A stretch of DNA of 64,000 nucleotides from VRUE01 sp963816785. GTDB taxonomy: Bacteria > Actinomycetota > Thermoleophilia > Solirubrobacterales > 70-9. Location: NCBI GenBank assembly GCA_963816785.1, contig CAWFLL010000004.1, forward strand, positions 806,001-870,000, in the 5' to 3' direction. The notes beneath the pieces are model-generated. The model worked only from the letters and a program-made list of their open reading frames with translations. It did no database searches and was not told where the DNA came from. Positions 25,828-34,228 of the stretch are shown in pieces. The first letter of the stretch is position 1. Every line of letters begins with the position of its first letter. A program made the translations under genes and the position numbers.

Positions 25828-27246
25828 ATGACCGACAAATCGAAGATCCCGAAGGGCCGGATCCGCCGCTCGGCGAAGCTCGGGTCGGTGGTCGGCGTGC
25901 AGGGAGCCCGCTACGCCGGCACCAAGGCGACCAACGTCGCCCGCTCCGAGGAGGGTGGCAGGGAGAGGCTCGAGCAGCGCCACCTCGAAACGGCGATGAA
26001 GATGGTCGGGGCGCTCGGCCAGATGAAGGGCGCGGCGATGAAGCTCGGGCAGTTCGCCTCCTTCATCGACACCGAGTTCATCCCCGAGGAGTACCGCGAC
26101 ATCTACCAGGAGCAGCTGGCGAAGCTCCGCACCGACGCGCCCTCGATGCCGTGGGAGAAGGTCGAGAAGGTGCTCGAGGAGGAGTACGACGGCGAACCGC
26201 TCGACGAGCTCTTCGCCGAGTTCGAGCAGGAGGCGTTCGCCGCCGCCTCGATCGGCCAGGTCCACCGCGCCGAGCTGCTCGACGGGCGCGTCGTCGCGGT
26301 CAAGGTCCAGTACCCCGGCATCGCCGAGGCGCTCGATGCGGACCTGCGCAACGCCGGGACTGTCGTCCGCCTCGCCCGGGCCCTCGCCCCCGGCCTCGAC
26401 GCGAAGGCGATCGCCGATGAGATCCGCGAGCGGGTGATGGAGGAGCTCGACTACGAGTACGAGGCGCAGAACCAGCGCAGCTTCTCCCGCGCCTACCGCG
26501 ACCACCCGTTCATCTACGTGCCGGAAGTGATCACCCGCCTCTCGCGGCGCCGGGTGCTGGTCACCGAGTTCGTCGAGGGCATGGGCTTCGAGCAGATCAA
26601 GGAGCTGCCACACGAGGACCGCAGCCGCTTCGGAGAGATCGTCTTCCGCGGCAGCCTCGGCTCGATCTTCCACCTCCAGCATTTCAACGCCGACCCCCAC
26701 CCCGGCAACTACCTGCTGATGGCCGACGGCCGTGTGGCCTTCCTCGACTTCGGGATGACGAAGAAGCTCGACAACGAGCAGATCGCCCTCCAGCAGCGTG
26801 CATTCGACGCCGCCTCCCGCAACGACCCGGAAGCGTTTCGCGCAGCCCTTCACGATCTCGGCTTCGTCAAGAACCCGTCGAAGCTCGACGCCGAACGGCT
26901 GATGGAACACATGATGGCCGTCGGGGGCTGGTACATCGAGGACCGCGAGATCGAGATCAGCGCCCGGCGGGTGATGAAGATCATCGAGTCGACGAACGAC
27001 CCCCGCTCTGAGTACTACGACCTGATGCGGCGCGAGTCGCTGCCGGCGGAGGAGCTGATGGGCCGGCGGATGGAAATCGGCGTCGTCGCGGTGCTCGGCC
27101 AGCTCCGCGCGAAGCGCAACTGGCACCGGATCATGCGCGAGTGGGTCTACGCCGACCCGCCCGCGACCGAGCTCGGCGAGCAGGAGTGGGACTACTTTGA
27201 GGGAAGAGGCGTCAGACGGACGCCGGGTCTGGCGAGCACGAGCTGA
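25828..27246 (+). CDS. ABC1/UbiB-family atypical kinase (AarF/COQ8-like)
   Basis: 472 residues. The UbiB hallmarks are present: the KxGQ signature in GAAMKLGQFAS (about residue 75), the Ala-rich nucleotide loop AAASIGQVHRAEL, the lysine strand VAVKVQYPG, ADPHPGNYL near the catalytic loop, and the metal-binding FLDFGMTKKLD. Family members are ATPases or kinases needed for ubiquinone synthesis or, in bacteria with menaquinone, for unknown lipid-related functions. It diverges from rplY and is followed after 11 bases by a DUF6159 membrane protein, so the two may act together at the membrane. Family membership is firm; the substrate is unknown. Confidence 0.9.
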   Translation: MTDKSKIPKGRIRRSAKLGSVVGVQGARYAGTKATNVARSEEGGRERLEQRHLETAMKMVGALGQMKGAAMKLGQFASFIDTEFIPEEYRDIYQEQLAKLRTDAPSMPWEKVEKVLEEEYDGEPLDELFAEFEQEAFAAASIGQVHRAELLDGRVVAVKVQYPGIAEALDADLRNAGTVVRLARALAPGLDAKAIADEIRERVMEELDYEYEAQNQRSFSRAYRDHPFIYVPEVITRLSRRRVLVTEFVEGMGFEQIKELPHEDRSRFGEIVFRGSLGSIFHLQHFNADPHPGNYLLMADGRVAFLDFGMTKKLDNEQIALQQRAFDAASRNDPEAFRAALHDLGFVKNPSKLDAERLMEHMMAVGGWYIEDREIEISARRVMKIIESTNDPRSEYYDLMRRESLPAEELMGRRMEIGVVAVLGQLRAKRNWHRIMREWVYADPPATELGEQEWDYFEGRGVRRTPGLASTS

Positions 27247-27257
27247 GAGGAGCGACG

Positions 27258-28118
27258 ATGGGGCGGATACGCCGCGGCTGGGATCTGACGAAGAAGAGCT
27301 GGGCACTGCTGCGGGGCCACCCGGCGCTGGCCCGCTTCCCGCTCTACGGCGGCATCGCAGTGATCGTCTGCACCGCGATCGTCGTCGGACCGGGCATCTA
27401 CCTGATCGACAACGGGAAGGTCGCCCTCGGCGGGCCGCTCGCGGTCATCGGCTTCTACCTGCTCGCCCTGATCGGCTTCTACTTCAGCGTCGGCCTCGCC
27501 GCCGCCGCCGACATCGTCTTCCGCGGCGAGGAGGCGACGGTCGGCGACGGGTTGGCGGTCGCGCGCAGCCGCTTCTCGCAGATCGCCGGCTGGGCGGCGC
27601 TCTCGACCTTCGTCGGGCTGATCCTCAGCGCGCTCCAGAACCAGGGCGGAATCGCGGGCCAGATCTTCGGCCGCGTCCTCTCCGTCGGCTGGACCCTGAT
27701 CACCTTCCTCGCCGCACCGGTGGTGGCGTTCGAGGGAACCGGCCCGATCGAGACGCTGAAACGCTCCTCGAGCCTGTTCCGGTCCAAATGGGGCCAGCAG
27801 GTGACCGGGAACATCGCGATCGGCGGCGCCGTCTTCCTGTTCGGCATGCTGCCGAGCCTGCTTCTGATCTTGGCCGGAGTCCTGATCTGGGCCTCCGCCG
27901 GCTTCCTCGGCGCCGTGCTCGTCGTCCTCGGCGTGATCGGGTTCGCGATCGCGGCGCTGATCAGCAGCGCCCTCAGCGGCATCTTCGGGGTCGCCCTCTA
28001 CCGTTACGCGCTCGACAGCGAGTCGGTGGGCGGCTTCACCCCCGACGAGCTCGAGTCCGCGGTGAGGACGAAGGGCGGGCGCAACGCCCCGCCGACCGCC
28101 ACTCCCGGCACGGTCTGA
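27258..28118 (+). CDS. DUF6159-family membrane protein
   Basis: 286 residues with five or six long hydrophobic helices (about 30-50, 60-90, 110-130, 185-215, 220-250). It carries the start MGRIRRGWDLTKKSWALLRGHP and the signature DLTKKSW-L, ALARFPLYG and VAFEGTGPIETLKRSSSLFRSKWG, which I associate with DUF6159. The function is unknown. A cytoplasmic C-terminus (SVGGFTPDELESAVRTKGG) follows the last helix. It is 11 bases behind the ABC1 kinase gene and very likely cotranscribed with it. Confidence 0.8.
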   Translation: MGRIRRGWDLTKKSWALLRGHPALARFPLYGGIAVIVCTAIVVGPGIYLIDNGKVALGGPLAVIGFYLLALIGFYFSVGLAAAADIVFRGEEATVGDGLAVARSRFSQIAGWAALSTFVGLILSALQNQGGIAGQIFGRVLSVGWTLITFLAAPVVAFEGTGPIETLKRSSSLFRSKWGQQVTGNIAIGGAVFLFGMLPSLLLILAGVLIWASAGFLGAVLVVLGVIGFAIAALISSALSGIFGVALYRYALDSESVGGFTPDELESAVRTKGGRNAPPTATPGTV

Positions 28119-28185
28119 GCGGCGCTTTACCGAACGGCCCTGATCCCGTACGTTTAGACCGGACTCCGACTCTGGAGGTTGAGCG

Positions 28186-29043
28186 ATGAACGCAGCAGAG
28201 ATCGACGCCGGCGAGTTTCGCCAGGGCCAGCGCCGGGACTGGAACTCCGCGTCGAGCGGCTGGCGGAAGTGGAACGAGCTGATTGACGACTCCACCCACT
28301 CGGTCAGCGAGCGGATGGTGGAGATGGCCGGGATCGAGGCGGGCGACCGAGTTCTCGACGTGGCGGCCGGCTATGGGGAGCCATCACTGACCGCAGCCAG
28401 AATGGTCGGCCCGGAGGGAAGCGTCGTCGCGACTGACATCTCCTCCGGGATGCTCGGCTTCGGCCGCGAACGGGCGGCTGCCGCGGGCCTCGAGAACATC
28501 GAGTTCATCGAGAGCGATGCGGTCTCGCTCGATCTGCCCGTGCAGAGCTTCGACGCCGCCCTCTCGCGCTGGGGGATCATCTTCGAGCCCGACGGAGAGG
28601 GGGCGGCTCTGAAGGTCCGTGGCTTCCTCAAGCCGCAGGCCCGGATGGCGATCGCCTCCTGGGGGCCGCCCGATCGCGTGCCGTTCCTGGCCGTTCCGAT
28701 GATGACGGCGATGAAACGGCTTGACGTGCCGCCGCCGCCGCCAGGAACGCCCGGGCCGCTGTCTCGCCCAACCCCCGCGGCGATCGGGGGGTTGCTGGAC
28801 GGCGGTGGGTTCTCCGATGTGGAGGTGGACGAGCTGGAGGTCGAGTTCGAGTTTGACTCCCCGGAGGACTTCACCCGTTTCATCAAGGAGATCGCCCCGC
28901 CCGTCTCCAACCTCCTCAAGCCCCATCCGGAGGAGGTGCAGAGCGAAACCTGGGCGGCGATCGCCGAGGCGGTTCGCGAGTACGCCGACAACGGCAAGGT
29001 TCGGATGAGCAACCTGGTCCTCGTGGCTGTCGGGAGCGCCTGA
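28186..29043 (+). CDS. Class I SAM-dependent methyltransferase (UbiE-like)
   Basis: 285 residues with a Rossmann methyltransferase core: motif I VLDVAAGYGEPSLTAA, the acidic end of strand 2 in SVVATDISSGML, the motif near ESDAVSLDLPVQSFD, and SRWGIIF. The C-terminal cap (FSDVEVDELEVEFEFDSPEDF) differs from UbiE proper, so the substrate is open. The start ATG has a GGAGG nine bases upstream. The last 128 bases overlap the end of a convergent methyltransferase gene on the other strand. Confidence 0.85.
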   Translation: MNAAEIDAGEFRQGQRRDWNSASSGWRKWNELIDDSTHSVSERMVEMAGIEAGDRVLDVAAGYGEPSLTAARMVGPEGSVVATDISSGMLGFGRERAAAAGLENIEFIESDAVSLDLPVQSFDAALSRWGIIFEPDGEGAALKVRGFLKPQARMAIASWGPPDRVPFLAVPMMTAMKRLDVPPPPPGTPGPLSRPTPAAIGGLLDGGGFSDVEVDELEVEFEFDSPEDFTRFIKEIAPPVSNLLKPHPEEVQSETWAAIAEAVREYADNGKVRMSNLVLVAVGSA

Positions 29044-29677
29044 ACAGCTCACAGCTCGGCGCGCTCCGGTTCCGGCGACGAAGGCGATAGAAGCGCTCGT
29101 CGAACCTGAAGAGCCTGGCGATCGCGTCAGGCTCGGTATCCGCCACCTCGACGTCCGTGATCGCCCAACCGGGGAATCGTTCTTCAACCTCGGCGCGATT
29201 CGCACCACGGGGCAGCGGGCCCCTGCGCCGTGGTGCGAAGCAATCGAGGATCAGGGTGGCATCTGGGGCGGCGATCGCGCTCAGCTGCCGGCCCATCGCC
29301 TCTCGCTGGGAGTCGGTCAGGCCGTGGAAGGTGCCGGTGTCCACCAGCAGGCGGTAGTCGGAGCCGACGCCGGCATCCTGCAGGGCGGTCACGTCAGCCC
29401 GGATGACGCGCATTTCGACCCCCGCCGCCTCGACCCGCTCGCGGGCTCGGCCCAACGCGCGCTCGACCATGTCGACGCCGGTCACCTCCCACCCACGTTC
29501 GGCGAGCCGGACGCCCCAGACGCCACTGCCGGTGCCGATGTCGAGGGCACGACCGTGGGGACCGCCACCCTCCTCCTCACGAGCGATCAGCTCCAGCAGC
29601 TTGCCGGCGAAGGGCGGATGCTCGGCAAGGCCCTCCCAGGGATGGAAGCCGAGCGCGTAGGCGAGCCTGTAGTTCAC
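28916..29677 (-). CDS. Class I SAM-dependent methyltransferase, coupled to a cupin gene
   Basis: 253 residues. Motif I is ALDIGTGSGVWGVRLAERG (about residues 40-58), followed by VTGVDMVERAL, RVIRADVTAL and DYRLLVDTGTFHGL, a Rossmann methyltransferase core. The substrate is unknown. The start is a GTG that overlaps the stop of the cupin gene (GTGA). The catalytic domain seems to end near FRFDERFYRLRRR; a further 45 residues rich in Arg, Ser and Pro run over the 3' end of the opposite methyltransferase gene. This tail may be accidental read-through after loss of a stop, or a small sequence error. Confidence 0.75.
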   Translation of the reverse strand: MNYRLAYALGFHPWEGLAEHPPFAGKLLELIAREEEGGGPHGRALDIGTGSGVWGVRLAERGWEVTGVDMVERALGRARERVEAAGVEMRVIRADVTALQDAGVGSDYRLLVDTGTFHGLTDSQREAMGRQLSAIAAPDATLILDCFAPRRRGPLPRGANRAEVEERFPGWAITDVEVADTEPDAIARLFRFDERFYRLRRRNRSAPSCELFRRSRQPRGPGCSSEPCRCRRTREPPRRSPPRFRSAPPPDGA

Positions 29678-30069
29678 GAATCGTCCCCGACCGCCACCCC
29701 GGCGGCGGCGAGATTCCTCATCACCACGGGCATGGTTTCGCCGAGGACCTCCGTCGGGCTGAACTCCACGATCTCCGTTCCCGCATGGTGAACCGGTGTG
29801 TGCCCCGGTGGAACGTAGTAGGCCTCTCCGGCCTGGTAGGTCTCCTCGCGGTCTGGGAAACGGAAGCCGACCTTGCCCCTGATCACGTAACCCCATCTGG
29901 GAAGTTGCGCGCGGTCCTCGGGCAGGCCGCGGAAAAGATCGGCAAGGTCGGCATCGGCGGTGTGTGACTCGAAGCAGACCGTGTAGCCATCCTCGAGGTT
30001 CTCGAGACTCACCTCGAGTCCCTCCAACGCGATCCTCTCCGACGCTGACTCTCTGGATACGCTCGACAT
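29674..30069 (-). CDS. Cupin-domain protein
   Basis: 131 residues forming one cupin barrel: WGYVIRGKVGFRFPDREETYQAGEAYYVPPGHTPVHHAGTEIVEF, read as separate strands, gives the G(x)5HxH-like region in degenerate form and the second motif G-x5-P-x-G near residues 83-90. Metal ligands are partly replaced, so catalysis is uncertain; a sensor or small-molecule binder is equally likely. It is translationally coupled to the downstream methyltransferase, so the pair may modify the same compound. It lies 125 bases from the LuxR-type regulator gene on the same strand. Confidence 0.75.
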   Translation of the reverse strand: MSSVSRESASERIALEGLEVSLENLEDGYTVCFESHTADADLADLFRGLPEDRAQLPRWGYVIRGKVGFRFPDREETYQAGEAYYVPPGHTPVHHAGTEIVEFSPTEVLGETMPVVMRNLAAAGVAVGDDS

Positions 30070-30193
30070 GCTCGCCTCCTAAGGCTCGTTTCTCGGTCGA
30101 AGACGAGGCTAGGCGTGCTGTTCAGCCTGCGCATCGGCTGAATCACCCAACTTTCGACCCAGGACCGAATTGGGTGGTTCCGCCCATGGCAGC

Positions 30194-31867
30194 TCAGAGC
30201 AGGTGATGATCGTAGGCGTAGGCGGTCGCGGCGGCGCGGGTTGAGACGCCCAGCTTGGCGAAGAGGTTGCTGACGTGGCGGTCCACCGTGCGCTCGCTGA
30301 GCACGAGGTCGGCGGCGATCGCCTTGTTCGTCTCGCCGGAGGCGAGATGCCGCAGCACCTCGAGCTCGCGCCTGGTGAGAGTGGAGGCGCCGCCCGGCGT
30401 GGTGCCGAGGAGCGATTCGACGCGTGAGAGGTCCGGCGTCGCCCCGAGTTCTCTGTACACGGTGCGGGAGGCCTCCAACTCGAGGGCCGCCGTGTCCTCA
30501 TCTCCAAGGGCTCGGCACGCAACGCCGACGAGCTCGCGCACCCGAGCCTCCTCATAGGGGAACTTCAGCTTGCGCCAGATGTCTTCGGCCTGGCGGAGAG
30601 AGGCCAGGCCGGTCCGAGGATCTCCCTCCGCCAGCTCGACCGCGCCCCGCGCCTGGGCGGCCATTGCGGCGAGTTGGCCGTCCTCGTCACTCGCTGCGAT
30701 CGACTCCATCTCGCGACTCGCGACTCGCGCTGCCTCCAGATCCCCGGCCGCCAGGCTGATCTCCACATATGCCGGGAGCAGACTCGCCCGTTTGCCGATC
30801 TCCGTGGCCTCCGTCAGGGCCCTGCCGATCGCCGCCCACGCACCATCGATCTTCCCCTGAGCCAGCCGCAGGAGGGCGAGCCCCGGCTGCGGCTCCCGGC
30901 CGCGCCCGCTCGCCTCGCGGTAGGCGGCTTCGGCTGCGCCGAAATCGCCGAGCATGCGTTGAATCTCCCCCCGGCGGTAGTCGGCCTCCCCGGCTGCTGC
31001 CTGGTTCTCGCCCTCCTCGCAACGCTTCCCGGCACGTCGTGCCTCCTGCAGCGCATCGGACCAGGCGCCGCGCAACTGCATGAGCTCAGCACGGTGCAGA
31101 AGGCAACGGCCCGTGAAGGCGACGAGGTCGGGCTGGCGCTCGCACCAGGCCGAAAGTGCAGCTGTCCACTCCTGGGCGCGGCGGACCTCGTGCGCGTCCC
31201 TGCAGGCCAGGATCACACCGCAGTAGACGATGCCCGAGACGATCGGCGAGAGCTCGCCCGCGGTGACCGCCACCATCGTCTCGTCGAGCAGCCCCAGGCC
31301 CTCCCTGATGCGCCCGACTTTGATCAGGATGTGGCCCTGCTCGTGGGCGGCGAGCGCGAACAGGTCCGGGTCGGCGAACCGCTGGCCGATCGCCGCGACT
31401 TCGCCAGCGGTCGCTGCGGCGACCTCGAGTTCGCCGGTTGCCTCCTGCTCGAAGACGCGTGGGAGGATCAGATAGCCGCGCTCGACACAGTCCTCGCCCT
31501 GCTCGTCAAGCAGCCGCTGGGCGCGACCCAGCCAACCGCTCGCCTGACCGATGTCTCCGCGGCGGGCGAGGTTGACGCCGATCCAGAAGGCGCATCGCAG
31601 CGCGGCCATCGGCTCGCCGGCGTCCCGGTGGGCGCGGTTGGCCCGTTCCAATGTCGCCATGTACTCCGCCTCGCGGCCGAGCATGTAGGCCGCCTCGGAG
31701 AGCAGCTCGAGGTCCCCGGCCGCAAGGGAGTCGGAGCGATCGGCGTTCGAAAGCGCGTCGAAGACGTCGGCCCAAGCCTGGTTCGCATAGGCCTCACGCC
31801 CTCGTTCGAGGTCGCTCCTCGATTTCGCCACCAGACGATTATCGTGGGACAAGGGCAAGGCAGCCAT
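30194..31867 (-). CDS. LuxR-family transcriptional regulator with TPR-like helical repeats
   Basis: 557 residues. Residues 20-480 are helical repeats of the TPR/MalT-like type (RAHRDAGEPMAALRCAFWIG, GRAQRLLDEQ, AAYREASGRGREPQP). The C-terminal 60 residues form a LuxR/GerE helix-turn-helix: LTRRELEVLRHLASGETNKAIA, then LVLSERTVDRHVSNLFAKLG. No N-terminal AAA/STAND ATPase domain is present, so it is shorter than MalT-type regulators (about 900). It could control the cupin-methyltransferase pair downstream or the neighbouring SnoaL gene; no operator is recognised. Confidence 0.88.
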   Translation of the reverse strand: MAALPLSHDNRLVAKSRSDLERGREAYANQAWADVFDALSNADRSDSLAAGDLELLSEAAYMLGREAEYMATLERANRAHRDAGEPMAALRCAFWIGVNLARRGDIGQASGWLGRAQRLLDEQGEDCVERGYLILPRVFEQEATGELEVAAATAGEVAAIGQRFADPDLFALAAHEQGHILIKVGRIREGLGLLDETMVAVTAGELSPIVSGIVYCGVILACRDAHEVRRAQEWTAALSAWCERQPDLVAFTGRCLLHRAELMQLRGAWSDALQEARRAGKRCEEGENQAAAGEADYRRGEIQRMLGDFGAAEAAYREASGRGREPQPGLALLRLAQGKIDGAWAAIGRALTEATEIGKRASLLPAYVEISLAAGDLEAARVASREMESIAASDEDGQLAAMAAQARGAVELAEGDPRTGLASLRQAEDIWRKLKFPYEEARVRELVGVACRALGDEDTAALELEASRTVYRELGATPDLSRVESLLGTTPGGASTLTRRELEVLRHLASGETNKAIAADLVLSERTVDRHVSNLFAKLGVSTRAAATAYAYDHHLL

Positions 31868-31911
31868 CCATCAATGACGAGCTGTGACTCTCCCGACGCG
31901 AGAAGACGGCA

Positions 31912-32313
31912 CTATTCGAAGTCGGACTCGTCCGCCTCGTCGAGCCCGGAAACGGAGAGCGCCGACCCCAGATCGGGGTGCGCGGTGATTCTCCGCACGA
32001 GGCCGTCCTGTATAGCGAAGCCGATCGCAAGATCCTGTGATCCCGCGACCTCCCCCCCGTCGACATAGCGGAACTCGAGGTGCAGATCGACGACGACGGT
32101 ATCGCCGCGAACGAAGACACGACGCCCCTCGAAGCGCGGGGCGACGCCGTAGGTCTGCTTCGCAAGCCAGCCCCTCAGCGCGTCGTGGCCCCGCTGAGTG
32201 CCGACCGGGGTCACGAGCTCCAAGTCTTCGTCCGCGAGGGCGATCAGCGCCCCTTCGTCGAAGTCGTCCATGGCTCGTGCCCACGCCGTGACTACGTCCA
32301 GCGGGGATGTCAC
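31912..32313 (-). CDS. SnoaL-like / NTF2-fold protein
   Basis: 133 residues from the GTG start. It has the NTF2-like pattern: an N-terminal helix (DVVTAWARAMDDFDEGALIAL), then LELVTPVGTQRGHDALRGWL and a curved sheet (FVRGDTVVVDLHLEFRYVDG, LAIGFAIQDGLVRRITAH). Such small proteins include polyketide cyclases, isomerases and binding proteins, and the fold alone does not give a function. A longer in-frame start 75 bases upstream would add a basic stretch foreign to the fold. It sits 44 bases before the LuxR-type gene on the same strand. Confidence 0.75.
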   Translation of the reverse strand: MTSPLDVVTAWARAMDDFDEGALIALADEDLELVTPVGTQRGHDALRGWLAKQTYGVAPRFEGRRVFVRGDTVVVDLHLEFRYVDGGEVAGSQDLAIGFAIQDGLVRRITAHPDLGSALSVSGLDEADESDFE

Positions 32314-32461
32314 GCGCAACCGTTCATGCGTGGAACGAAACCTCCCGCGGGCACGGTACACCTTTAGCTCAAGAGGCGGGAGCGCCAAATCTATTGGTAC
32401 GGGAAATGCGCAGCAGGGCAGCCACGATTCGGGTTCCTCGATTCTCGCCCCTAAAACGCGT

Positions 32462-32489
32462 AGCGGCCCCGCCGCCAGGCGAGGCCGCT
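32462..32489 (-). terminator. Putative terminator after the His-rich secreted peptide gene
   Basis: AGCGGCC (32462-32468) pairs with GGCCGCT (32483-32489). An inner CGCC/GGCG extends the stem after one mismatch, with a 4-base loop. On the minus strand the hairpin is followed by ACGCGTTTTAG, a short T-tract. It lies 22 bases beyond the stop of the His-rich peptide gene. Confidence 0.55.
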
Positions 32490-32511
32490 CGATCGATCCG
32501 CTGCACTGCTC

Positions 32512-32721
32512 CTAGCTGTCGTCGCGATGGTTGTGATGGTCGTGATGGTCGTGATGCCTCTTCTCGCAGTCCCTCCTCTTCTTGCCGTGCAACTTCTTGC
32601 AGTGCTCGTTCTTGTGACCGCTGTGATGATCGGGGCTCGCCTGGGCGAGGCCGGTTCCGCCGATGGCGAGGACGGCGCTTACGCCCATCAGGGCGAGGAT
32701 CTTTGAGAGTCGGCTGGACAT
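32512..32721 (-). CDS. Small secreted His-rich peptide, probable metal binder
   Basis: 69 residues. A clear Sec signal peptide (SRLSKILALMGVSAVLAIGG, cleavage likely after AQA) leaves a mature peptide of about 42 residues. The mature part holds two Cys and about a dozen His in HxxH, DHH and HDHH patterns plus several Lys and Arg, which suggests binding of zinc, copper or nickel outside the cell. The second in-frame ATG is chosen because it begins the signal peptide directly. A hairpin terminator follows. A copper-type lipoprotein lies about 1.5 kb downstream in the window on the same strand. No family is recognised. Confidence 0.7.
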   Translation of the reverse strand: MSSRLSKILALMGVSAVLAIGGTGLAQASPDHHSGHKNEHCKKLHGKKRRDCEKRHHDHHDHHNHRDDS

Positions 32722-33003
32722 CAGTCCTCCATGTGTTGGGGATCTTTTTTGGGGGGTGTTGACCATGAAAGGCCAGCGTGACGACGAGAGTGACTTGGAG
32801 CCGCCAAAGTCCAGGCCAAGCCGAGGGAAAGGTTCGGTAAACAGGGGTCAGGCGGCGGCGGCGACCCTGAGCGGCGGTAGGCGACAGCCCTGGATAAACC
32901 CGACGTGGACCAAGATCAAACGGTCGCCGTCCTCGTCCGTGGCCTGCCCGCGGTCCACGATCACGTCGGCCGAAGAGAGGCCCTCCCGCGATAGGCTTCG
33001 GTC

Positions 33004-33804
33004 GTGTTGCGCCAAGGTGATGGCGAGCCGCTGGTTCTGCTGCACGGCATATTCCAAGCCGATCGGGTGTGGCGCCACGTCATCCCGCCCTTGGCCGCAC
33101 ACTTTGACGTCATTGCGCCGATGGGGTTCGGGCACGGAGGACGGGTTCCCGACAAAAGGCCGACGACCTTCGAGGACTGGGTCGATGACAGCGAGCGGGC
33201 GCTCGACGAGTTGGGGCTGGACAGGCCTCACCTAGCCGGCAACTCGTCGGGCGGTTGGGTAGCGCTCGAGTTGGCGCGGCGTGGCCGTGCGAAGACCGTG
33301 TGTGCACTTTCGCCGGCGGGTGCCTGGGATCGCGACTGGGATGACAGGAACCGGCTCAAAGAAGAACTGTCCACGGCGATGCGCGAAACTCGCCGTTCCC
33401 GTCGGTTGCTGCCTCTTATTTCCTACTCCGGCCGGCTTCGGCGCTGGGTTATGAGCGATGTCGCCGTCCACGGGGACCGGTTGAACAGAGCCGATTTCAT
33501 CGACTCCGCCGACAACGTCCTCGGCTGCTCGATTCTCGAGGACGCGATCGAAGACACGGCACAGTTGGAACCTCTCGATCCCCTGCCGTGCCCGATCACC
33601 CTGGCATGGTCACGCGAGGACCGTCTCTTTCCGGTCGATGTCTATGGCGCTCGCGCCCAGCAGATGATCCCCGGGGCACGGTTCGTCGTGCTCGATGATG
33701 TCGGGCACGTGCCGATGTTCGACGACCCAGAGCTGGTCGCCGACACGATCCGGGCCGCGACAGAAGATCCAGCGAAGGAGGACCGGACGCCCCCGTCTGC
33801 CTAA
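33004..33804 (+). CDS. Alpha/beta-fold hydrolase
   Basis: 266 residues. The fold is clear: LVLLHGIFQADRVW (oxyanion strand and loop), the nucleophile elbow GNSSGG (about residue 81), the acid in TLAWSREDRLFPVD and the His in DVGHVPMFDDPE. The lid region between is Arg-rich. This is the generic esterase/lipase/haloperoxidase-like class, and the substrate is not indicated. The start is GTG, and no family-consistent ATG lies nearby. It is a single gene with 237 bases of upstream sequence shared with the divergent His-rich peptide gene, and it ends 12 bases from a convergent small gene. Confidence 0.88.
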   Translation: MLRQGDGEPLVLLHGIFQADRVWRHVIPPLAAHFDVIAPMGFGHGGRVPDKRPTTFEDWVDDSERALDELGLDRPHLAGNSSGGWVALELARRGRAKTVCALSPAGAWDRDWDDRNRLKEELSTAMRETRRSRRLLPLISYSGRLRRWVMSDVAVHGDRLNRADFIDSADNVLGCSILEDAIEDTAQLEPLDPLPCPITLAWSREDRLFPVDVYGARAQQMIPGARFVVLDDVGHVPMFDDPELVADTIRAATEDPAKEDRTPPSA

Positions 33805-33816
33805 AGAATTTTCCCC

Positions 33817-34008
33817 CTACTCGGTCGAGTCGTCCAGCCCGTGTCGAAAAGCCCAGACGAAAGGCTCGAGCATGATCAGATCCTCGGTGAGGACGATCAC
33901 GCGACCACGGCGGACCTTGACCCGGGCATTGGGGTAAATCCCCTTCGCTGCCTCCACCTCTCGGACAAGCTCGTCCCCCGGTATCTCGGTCATCATCTCC
34001 ATCGCCAT
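33817..34008 (-). CDS. Small hypothetical protein
   Basis: 63 residues from the ATG of MAMEMMTEIPGDEL. It has a helix followed by a beta-rich stretch ARVKVRRGRVIVLTED and a short amphipathic end. No family is recognised. Longer in-frame starts exist, but the upstream part has odd composition. The call rests only on an open frame with ordinary codon use and a tidy convergent end, so it may be spurious. Confidence 0.35.
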   Translation of the reverse strand: MAMEMMTEIPGDELVREVEAAKGIYPNARVKVRRGRVIVLTEDLIMLEPFVWAFRHGLDDSTE

Positions 34009-34228
34009 CTCCAATCGAGAGTTTGTGGCCGTCCCTCGGTCCGGGTCGCGCCAAGAGCCCGACAAGTCTGAGTCCGGACCAGCCCGATGCGGACACATGT
34101 AGGAGGAAAAAGCTGCACGGTCGAGGCCGCCTTTTCGCACTACCGCAGCTGCGAGGCAGCGCCCCGCGACTGATGCCCCCGCCCTCGTCGCCGTGCGCGG
34201 ACGCGGGCGGGTGGCGATCAGATGCTCG

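Noticed and set aside
24457..27306. Long minus-strand open frame opposite the ABC1 kinase gene
   Set aside because: It has no domain likeness, while the opposite strand encodes clear UbiB motifs. Its low-coordinate end reads pth in a wrong frame.
32515..32570. Tandem GTGATGGTC-like units as a repeat or CRISPR
   Set aside because: They encode the His/Asp-rich end of the small secreted peptide; units are short, coding and have no spacer pattern. No CRISPR array was seen anywhere in the window.
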